From assembly GCF_050433505.1 (NCBI RefSeq), contig NZ_JBNPXC010000003.1, positions 186,001 to 250,000 on the forward strand: DNA of 64,000 bases. The letters are read 5' to 3'. The translations under genes were made by a program, and so were the position numbers. Source of the DNA: Methanobacterium_D oryzae (GTDB lineage: Archaea > Methanobacteriota > Methanobacteria > Methanobacteriales > Methanobacteriaceae). Each line of letters starts with the position of its first letter. Within the stretch, counting starts at the first letter, position 1. This document shows, one piece after another, positions 58,589 to 64,000 of the stretch. The notes beneath the pieces were generated by a model. It was given only the letters and a program-made list of their open reading frames with translations. It did not search any database and was not told where the DNA came from.

Positions 58589-59103
58589 AGTTTTTTCTCC
58601 AAAATAGCGTACCTCATTTCTGCCCGTTTTATAGGATCTAAAGGCACATTTCTGTGTGATGGTATTTCAACTGTTTTTATATTGTCTTCTATTTCATTTA
58701 TTATTTTATCTTTCATATAATCAGGATAAACAACAAAGTCATGAAATTCATCAGTAATTGTAAAGCCCATATCTTGCACTATATCCTTTAAAAAGTTTGA
58801 ATAAACTTTTACTTTTATTTTTCGATTTTTTTTCAGTGATTTTGAGTCTATTTCGTTTTCTATTTTATAACTTAAAGGATTAGTCTCGAAAAATTCTGAT
58901 AGTGTTTTTATACTTTCTTCAATCTGTGAAAATGTGTTCAATTTAATTTTTATAGATTTATTAGTAATTTTCGTTTCTGAAAGTGTTATTACTATATCTG
59001 CATTTGTTTTATTGGGATTCTGGCTAACAATGTAATTAGAGATTCCTGCTAATTGTAGAATTTTCTCACACATTGGAGTTGTTACAATTTTTAATGTTGA
59101 CAT
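58573..59103 (-). CDS. probable methanogenesis marker 17-like protein
   Basis: 176 residues; I do not recognise it with certainty. It begins STLKIVTTPMCEKILQLAGI, has an alpha/beta pattern with ADIVITLSETK, and ends HRNVPLDPIKRAEMRYAILEKKL. Size and its overlap with marker 7 suggest one of the marker families of that conserved cluster, perhaps marker 17. The overlap (16 bases) indicates translational coupling. Confidence 0.55.
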   Translation of the reverse strand: MSTLKIVTTPMCEKILQLAGISNYIVSQNPNKTNADIVITLSETKITNKSIKIKLNTFSQIEESIKTLSEFFETNPLSYKIENEIDSKSLKKNRKIKVKVYSNFLKDIVQDMGFTITDEFHDFVVYPDYMKDKIINEIEDNIKTVEIPSHRNVPLDPIKRAEMRYAILEKKLCMKP

Positions 59104-59256
59104 GATTTTCCTCGCTTTGAGTAATATTATGTCAATTCTATATCAATTTTACTTTTTAGTTAATTTAAAATATTAATACTTACATAATAAGTAATACTAA
59201 ATGATATAATTTCTAAAAATTGTAGTTTAATTAAAATTTGTTAATAGGTGATAACT

Positions 59257-59523
59257 ATGAAAATAGACGAAATAAAAGGAAAGGAAGTAATAGATGAACA
59301 AGGAAATAAACTTGGAGAAGTTTCAGATGTAGAATTAGACCTTATGACCCGTAGAGTAGAAGGAATTGTATATAGAGAAGGAGGAGGAGTATCAGCAGCA
59401 GTAGGTATGGGAAAAGAAATGATGGTTCCTTGTGACAGGATTGACAAAATTGGAGATAAAGTACTTCTAAAAAGAAAAGGCCTAAGTCAACATGAATTAG
59501 ATGTTATAACTGGTGGAGAATAG
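59257..59523 (+). CDS. PRC-barrel domain protein
   Basis: 88 residues: MKIDEIKGKEVIDEQGNKLGEVSDVELDLMTRRVEGIVYREGGG (in part), then MMVPCDRIDKIGDKVLLK. The second PRC-barrel protein of the window, unrelated in context to the one next to cobY. A GTG three codons upstream is within the GGTGATAACT ribosome site. Function unknown; archaeal members have been linked to cell division and RNA processing. Confidence 0.85.
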   Translation: MKIDEIKGKEVIDEQGNKLGEVSDVELDLMTRRVEGIVYREGGGVSAAVGMGKEMMVPCDRIDKIGDKVLLKRKGLSQHELDVITGGE

Positions 59524-59733
59524 AGTGATACTAAAAAGAAAATAAAGATTGCTTAAATAACATTTATTTCCTTTTTAATACCCAATACTTCTAATTTTCA
59601 TAAATGTATATTACTACAATAACTGAATTTCTAACAAATACTATAACCAAACCAATAATATTAATATAAACTATTTGAATCCTTAAACCACTTAAATCCC
59701 ATAAATAAGCTTTCTTTGATAATTTATAAAAAC

Positions 59734-59743
59734 ATTTATATAA
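59734..59743 (+). promoter_or_regulatory. TATA box of the TRAM protein gene
   Basis: ATTTATATAA, giving a start near 59764 and a leader of about 40 bases. Confidence 0.5.
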
Positions 59744-59801
59744 TAAATTCATAATAAAGATAATCAAGATCAATTAAATTTGGTCGAAGGATGTGAATAA
59801 A

Positions 59802-60014
59802 TTGTTCGGAACAGATCGAAGTCCAAAAACAGCCCCTATTGAAGAAGGGGAAGAATATGATGTTAAAATTGAAGATGTAGGTAAAGAAGGGGACGGTATT
59901 ACTCGTATAGAAGGTTTTGTTGTATTTGTACCAAATACTAAAGCCGGTGATGAAGTTAAAGTTAAAATTGTTTCTGTAAGAAGAAAATTCGGCTTTGCTG
60001 AAAAAATCGAATAA
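59802..60014 (+). CDS. TRAM domain protein
   Basis: 70 residues, a single TRAM OB-like RNA-binding domain: EGEEYDVKIEDVGKEGDGITRIEGFVVFVPNTKAGDEVKVKIVSVRRKFGFAE (in part). Archaeal TRAM proteins act as RNA chaperones, including in cold response. Start: the family N-terminus is MFG, which points to the TTG at 59802 (read FGTDRSP after it), 11 bases after GAAGG; a GTG at 59793 touches the ribosome site. Confidence 0.85.
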   Translation: MFGTDRSPKTAPIEEGEEYDVKIEDVGKEGDGITRIEGFVVFVPNTKAGDEVKVKIVSVRRKFGFAEKIE

Positions 60015-60065
60015 GTTAACTTATTTTTAATTTACTAAATTTTCTATTTCTTTTGGTGTTTTTCT

Positions 60066-60731
60066 ATGTTAGTTTCCTTAAGCTTTGAAGAATCAGTTTC
60101 TCAAGATGTTGCAATCATGGTGGATGTTTTAAGAGCAAGTACTACAATAACAGTCGCTTTAGATAATTTCAATGAAATTATTGCTGTAAAAGATAAAAAT
60201 AAAGCTATCAGACTTGCAAAAACTCATAATGCAACCCTTGCAGGTGAAAGAGAAGGTGCAAAAATTTTGGGTTTTGAAACTGGAAATTCACCAGTTGAAA
60301 TTAAAAACTTTAATGGTAATACATTAGTTTTAACAACAAGTAATGGTACAAGAATTCTTGAAGGAATGAGAGCAAAATCACTTGTAGGATCCTTTGTAAA
60401 TGCTAGAGCGGTAGCCAAAACAGCATCAAAAATAGCAGATGACCATATAGAAATTGTAATGGCTGGAGTTAGGGGAAGATTTGCAATCGAGGATTTTTTA
60501 GGGGCTGGAGAAATAATATCAAACCTTAAAAACTTTGAACTTGATGAAATGGCGCAAGCAGCTTACCTAGCATCAAGAGATGATGAGATGGTTAGTGAAG
60601 CTGTAAAAAATTCATTATCTGCGCGGGGACTTAAAAAGCTCGGATTTGTTAATGATATTGATTTTTGTATTAAAAAAGATATATATAATGTAGTTCCATT
60701 TTATGAAGGTGGAATAATTAAAAAATTATAA
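60066..60731 (+). CDS. comB: 2-phosphosulfolactate phosphatase
   Basis: Second step of coenzyme M synthesis from PEP and sulfite. 221 residues. Conserved IMVDVLRASTTITVAL, LAGEREGAKILGFETGNSP and LTTSNGTRIL. Magnesium-dependent acid phosphatase family. GGTG ribosome site. Stands between the TRAM gene and the TraB-family gene on the same strand. Confidence 0.94.
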   Translation: MLVSLSFEESVSQDVAIMVDVLRASTTITVALDNFNEIIAVKDKNKAIRLAKTHNATLAGEREGAKILGFETGNSPVEIKNFNGNTLVLTTSNGTRILEGMRAKSLVGSFVNARAVAKTASKIADDHIEIVMAGVRGRFAIEDFLGAGEIISNLKNFELDEMAQAAYLASRDDEMVSEAVKNSLSARGLKKLGFVNDIDFCIKKDIYNVVPFYEGGIIKKL

Positions 60732-60787
60732 AAATTATTCATCCTTTTAAACCAAAAACATGATTAAAACTCAAATGAGATAATCCT

Positions 60788-61951
60788 ATGGCGCCAGAAT
60801 CACTTGAAATAATCGGTACAGCACATGTATCAGAAAAAAGCATTGAAAAAGTTAGAAGCACAATTTTAGAGAAAAGTCCAGATGTAGTTGCTGTTGAATT
60901 AGATAAAAATCGTTATTATAATTTGTTAAATGAAAAACATGGGAAAACTGAAAAAAAAGAGTTTCAAATAAAAGAATTAATAAAAGGAGATCAATTAACT
61001 CTATTTTTAGTTAGTGGATTTTTATCATATATGCAACGTAAAATTGGGGATGATGTCGGAGTAAAACCCGGATCAGAGATGATAGCAGCAATAGATGCTG
61101 CAAATGAAGTAGGAGCAAAGATCGCTTTAATAGATCGTGATATTTCAATAACATTAAACAGAGCATTAAATAAAATGAGCTTTATTGAGAAAATGAAGTT
61201 CATATACGGTTTAATAGCTTCTTTTTTCAGTAAAGATGAGGAAATTGAAGATATAGAAAGCATAACTGAGGGAGATGCTCTAGAGGAAGTAATGGGATAT
61301 TTCCAAGAAATGTCACCTAAAGCTTTCGATGTTTTAGTAACAGAAAGAGATGCATACATGGCAAGAATGCTCCTCGACATTAATGAAGAAAATGTTGTAG
61401 CTGTTGTCGGTGCTGGGCATAAAGAAGGAATTACAAAACACATGGAAAATCCAGAAAATATTCCTCCTCTTTATGAGCTTTTAAATGTTAAAAAATCAAA
61501 AATTTCATTTGGGAAACTGATTTTATTTCTAATTCCAATTGTCTTTATTGGAATATTTGTACTGGCATTTTTAAATGGAATTAATATAAAAACAGGGATT
61601 ATAGAATACGTATTAATTACTGGCAGCTTGGCTTTTGCTGGATCTATATTATCTGGATCTAAGATTTATTCGGCGATAACTGCATTTTTAGTCGCGCCAT
61701 TAACAGTTTTACATCCTCTTCTTGCTGCGGGATGGTTTTCAGGCCTTGTTGAAGCAAAACTTAGAAAGGTAGGAATGGATGATTTATCCAATTTTAAAGA
61801 ATGCGAAAGTCTAAGGGATTTCTGGAAAAATAACCTTTTTAGAGTTTTATTAGTTGTAGTAGGAACTAATATTGGGGCAACATTAGGAACTCTTATTTTA
61901 ATACCAAACGTCGTATATCCCCTTTTAAGTAAGATTTTTGGATTGGGATAA
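60788..61951 (+). CDS. TraB/PrgY (pheromone shutdown) family membrane protein
   Basis: 387 residues. N-terminal TIKI/TraB domain (about 1-215) with GTAHVSEKS, VVAVELDKNRY and VVAVVGAGHKEGI, which carry putative metal-site His and Glu. C-terminal five or so membrane helices (about 240-385). Possibly a membrane-bound metalloprotease (family hypothesis); archaeal function unknown. Confidence 0.87.
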   Translation: MAPESLEIIGTAHVSEKSIEKVRSTILEKSPDVVAVELDKNRYYNLLNEKHGKTEKKEFQIKELIKGDQLTLFLVSGFLSYMQRKIGDDVGVKPGSEMIAAIDAANEVGAKIALIDRDISITLNRALNKMSFIEKMKFIYGLIASFFSKDEEIEDIESITEGDALEEVMGYFQEMSPKAFDVLVTERDAYMARMLLDINEENVVAVVGAGHKEGITKHMENPENIPPLYELLNVKKSKISFGKLILFLIPIVFIGIFVLAFLNGINIKTGIIEYVLITGSLAFAGSILSGSKIYSAITAFLVAPLTVLHPLLAAGWFSGLVEAKLRKVGMDDLSNFKECESLRDFWKNNLFRVLLVVVGTNIGATLGTLILIPNVVYPLLSKIFGLG

Positions 61952-62086
61952 GTTTAAAATAAACAATTGATTTTAGTTTGAACACTTATTGAAAAATTTA
62001 AATGATGAGAAATACAATATTAATAAAAATAGAAAATTTAAAAATATATTTAAATCATATTTATTTCAAAAAATAGTGTGATAGTG

Positions 62087-62299
62087 ATGTATATTGTATT
62101 TAGATGTGATTGTGGACGTGCAATGTACTCAAGAGAGGATGTCATTTCTAAGAAATGTGTTTGTGGCAAAACTTTTAAGATGAAAAGTAGAAGAATCATT
62201 GCCAAAACAGAAGATGCACAACTAGCATCTGAAAAAGTTAGAGAATTACAGGAAGAAAAATATGGCAGTGCATTCTTTACAACTGCCGATAAAATTTAA
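62087..62299 (+). CDS. DUF1922 zinc-ribbon protein
   Basis: 70 residues. A rubredoxin-like zinc ribbon with cysteines in FRCDCGRAMY and KKCVCGKTFKMKSRRI, then a helical tail. Found in methanogens, function unknown. A GTG upstream lies in the GTGATAGTG ribosome region, so ATG giving MYIVFRCDCG is preferred. Confidence 0.85.
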   Translation: MYIVFRCDCGRAMYSREDVISKKCVCGKTFKMKSRRIIAKTEDAQLASEKVRELQEEKYGSAFFTTADKI

Positions 62300-62338
62300 T
62301 TTAAAGTTATAATTAATTATAAAACCTTCTTTAATCTC

Positions 62339-63928
62339 ATGATAAGCAGCATCTATAATATCACAAAAAAAGGCGAAAGAAAGAATATAGAATTTAAGGA
62401 AAGCCTTAAAATAGATTATCATCTACAAAAGGATAGGAAACAACGTCTTGCATCTCAAATGAAATATCGTATGGAGAGAGGTAATGGCGAAGCAATTTAT
62501 TTTATTGGTGTTGATGATGATGGTAATCTAATTGGTTTATCAAGCCAAAATATTGAAGAATCATTATTTGTTTTAAAAAATGTTGCAGAAGAAATAAGTT
62601 CGATGCCTTTAAAAATTGAAAAATATTCTGTTGATGGTGGCCAGATTGCTAGAGTTTTTATTGGGAAAAATAACCACTCTAAAAAAGATCATATGCTTGT
62701 TGGAGTTGCAGGACATGTGGATCATGGAAAAAGCACATTGGTTGGGACACTTACAACAGGGAGTCTTGATAATGGCTCTGGTAGAACAAGGATATTCTTG
62801 GATCTTCAAAAACATGAAATAGAGAGAGGGCTATCTGCAGATCTTTCATTTGCAATCTATGGATTTAATAACAACGAACCAGTTAGAGTTAAAAATCCCC
62901 TTAACAAAAAAGATAAAGCGAAGCTTGTTGAAGATTGCAATAAACTAATATGTTTTGTAGATACAGTAGGGCATGAACCATGGCTTAGAACAACAATAAG
63001 AGGAATTGTAGGCCAAAAACTGGACTATGGCCTCGTCACAGTTGCAGCTGATCAAGGGCCAACTCATATTACCAAAGAACATTTAGGAATTATAATGGCC
63101 ATGGAATTACCTGTTGTTGTTGCAATCACCAAAATCGACATGGTAAGTGATGAGAGAGTAATAGAAACCAAAAACAAAGTATTTGATCTTTTAAAACTTG
63201 TTGGAAGAATTCCTTTTATGATAAAGAGCACTGAAGATGCCAAATTTGTTGCAGAAAATGCTAATCCCCATTTAGTTCCTATAATAAAGGTTTCATCATT
63301 AACTGGTGAAGGTTTAAATCTTCTTGATGAGTTATTTTTAAATTTACCCATCGAATCTAAAGATAAAGACTCTTCAAAACCTTTTATGATGTATATTGAT
63401 AAAATATATTCTGTTGTAGGTGTGGGAGTAGTTGTAAGTGGAACAATAAGACAGGGAAAAGTAAAAAGTGGGGAAAAATTACTTTTAGGTCCTGATGGGT
63501 CTGGAAAATTTATGGATGTCCGAGCGAAATCTATTGAAATGCATTATTATAAAAAAGATTCTGCTGAAGCTGGAGAAGTTGTTGGAATCTCCATTAAAGG
63601 CGTAAATATTGATAATATAAAAAGAGGAATGATACTCTGTTCTCCAGATTATGATAAAACTCCAGTTAGAGAATTTGAAGCAGATGTAGCTATATTAGTG
63701 CATCCAACTACAATTAAAGAAGGATATGAATGTATAACTCACATTGAAACAATTTCTGAAACTGTAAAATTTGAACCATTGGATAAAGAGTATATGTCTG
63801 CTGGAGATAAGGGTAAAGTTAGAATGAGGTTTAAATATAGACCATTTTGTATTAAAGAAGGTCAAAAGATTATTTTTAGAGAAGGAAGAAGTAAAGGAAT
63901 TGGTTCCGTTACAAAGATTATTGAATAA
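62339..63928 (+). CDS. GTPBP1-like translational GTPase
   Basis: 529 residues. Archaeal relative of elongation factor 1A and of GTPBP1. N-terminal extension (about 1-115), then G1 GHVDHGKST, G3 VDTVGHE, G4 ITKIDMV and two beta-barrel domains (about 345-529). The switch I region SLDNGSGRTRIFLDLQKHEIERGLSADLSF is diagnostic. Role in translation or mRNA turnover inferred. Stand-alone. Confidence 0.9.
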   Translation: MISSIYNITKKGERKNIEFKESLKIDYHLQKDRKQRLASQMKYRMERGNGEAIYFIGVDDDGNLIGLSSQNIEESLFVLKNVAEEISSMPLKIEKYSVDGGQIARVFIGKNNHSKKDHMLVGVAGHVDHGKSTLVGTLTTGSLDNGSGRTRIFLDLQKHEIERGLSADLSFAIYGFNNNEPVRVKNPLNKKDKAKLVEDCNKLICFVDTVGHEPWLRTTIRGIVGQKLDYGLVTVAADQGPTHITKEHLGIIMAMELPVVVAITKIDMVSDERVIETKNKVFDLLKLVGRIPFMIKSTEDAKFVAENANPHLVPIIKVSSLTGEGLNLLDELFLNLPIESKDKDSSKPFMMYIDKIYSVVGVGVVVSGTIRQGKVKSGEKLLLGPDGSGKFMDVRAKSIEMHYYKKDSAEAGEVVGISIKGVNIDNIKRGMILCSPDYDKTPVREFEADVAILVHPTTIKEGYECITHIETISETVKFEPLDKEYMSAGDKGKVRMRFKYRPFCIKEGQKIIFREGRSKGIGSVTKIIE

Positions 63929-64000
63929 AATAATTAGTTTTAAGCTTAATTTTAAATAATTTCCACTTAAATATGTTAAATTTCTAATTAAAGGTGTTTT

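Overview
The window is a contiguous piece of an AT-rich chromosome of a hydrogenotrophic methanogen of the order Methanobacteriales, most likely a mesophilic Methanobacterium-type organism. The basis is mcrBDCGA directly followed by mtrEDCBAFGH, an mvhDGAB hydrogenase, several methanogenesis-marker genes, coenzyme M and methanofuran biosynthesis genes, archaeal-type SerRS, uL16/L10e and KEOPS Pcc1, and archaeal TATA boxes with Shine-Dalgarno sites. The genus is inference. I see no rRNA, tRNA, CRISPR array, insertion sequence or prophage. Most of the window is ordinary core genome.

Layout. 1-3.8 kb: a minus-strand nitrogenase operon nifH-nifI1-nifI2-nifD-nifK (nifK runs off the window) behind an NrpR-type operator. 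3.8-10.7 kb: a polytopic GT-C-like membrane protein, pyruvate carboxylase subunit B, a methyltransferase, queC and larC. 11-17 kb: a response regulator, an exported zinc-ribbon protein, a PII-like protein, cbiS-cobS (cobamide nucleotide loop), aTrm56, a methyltransferase and upp. 17-28 kb: fumarase beta, mfnA, ppsA, rpl10e, cooC, pcc1, serS, an unrecognised glycine-zipper protein, a second receiver protein, two tiny membrane proteins, an FKBP and a HIGH-motif nucleotidyltransferase. 28-32 kb: a phospholipase D-family protein, pyrC and cooT. 32.4-36.4 kb: mvhDGAB. 36.8-40.4 kb: sufCB, stand-alone fae, a PRC-barrel protein and cobY. 40.7-45 kb: DUF2795, DUF389, methanogenesis marker 14 and a CaCA cation antiporter. 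45.1-54.9 kb: mtrEDCBAFGH and mcrBDCGA. 55-64 kb: mmp10, a phosphoesterase, marker 7 and a probable marker 17, PRC-barrel and TRAM proteins, comB, a TraB-family protein, DUF1922 and a GTPBP1-like GTPase.

How it fits together. Mvh feeds hydrogen electrons into the heterodisulfide cycle, Mtr makes methyl-coenzyme M while pumping sodium, and Mcr releases methane. Mmp10 modifies an McrA arginine that is present here at the expected position. CooC, CooT and LarC are nickel-handling genes, CbiS/CobS/CobY complete the cobamide that Mtr needs, and ComB and MfnA serve coenzyme M and methanofuran. Nitrogenase is under NrpR/NifI-type nitrogen control.

The less ordinary signals are non-coding or very small. 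They are: (1) a 20-bp operator-like sequence shared, with one mismatch, by the nif promoter and the promoter of the cation antiporter; (2) an array of at least six different hairpins in the long leader of marker 14; (3) three TGTACTA boxes exactly 12 bp apart in the mvh leader; (4) an mcr/mtr boundary hairpin that contains the mcrA stop codon; (5) a secreted zinc-ribbon gene whose complete signal peptide is only read from an ATT codon, preceded by a 20-codon ORF with a strong Shine-Dalgarno; (6) palindrome pairs upstream of sufCB. I did not find a clearly new multi-gene system.
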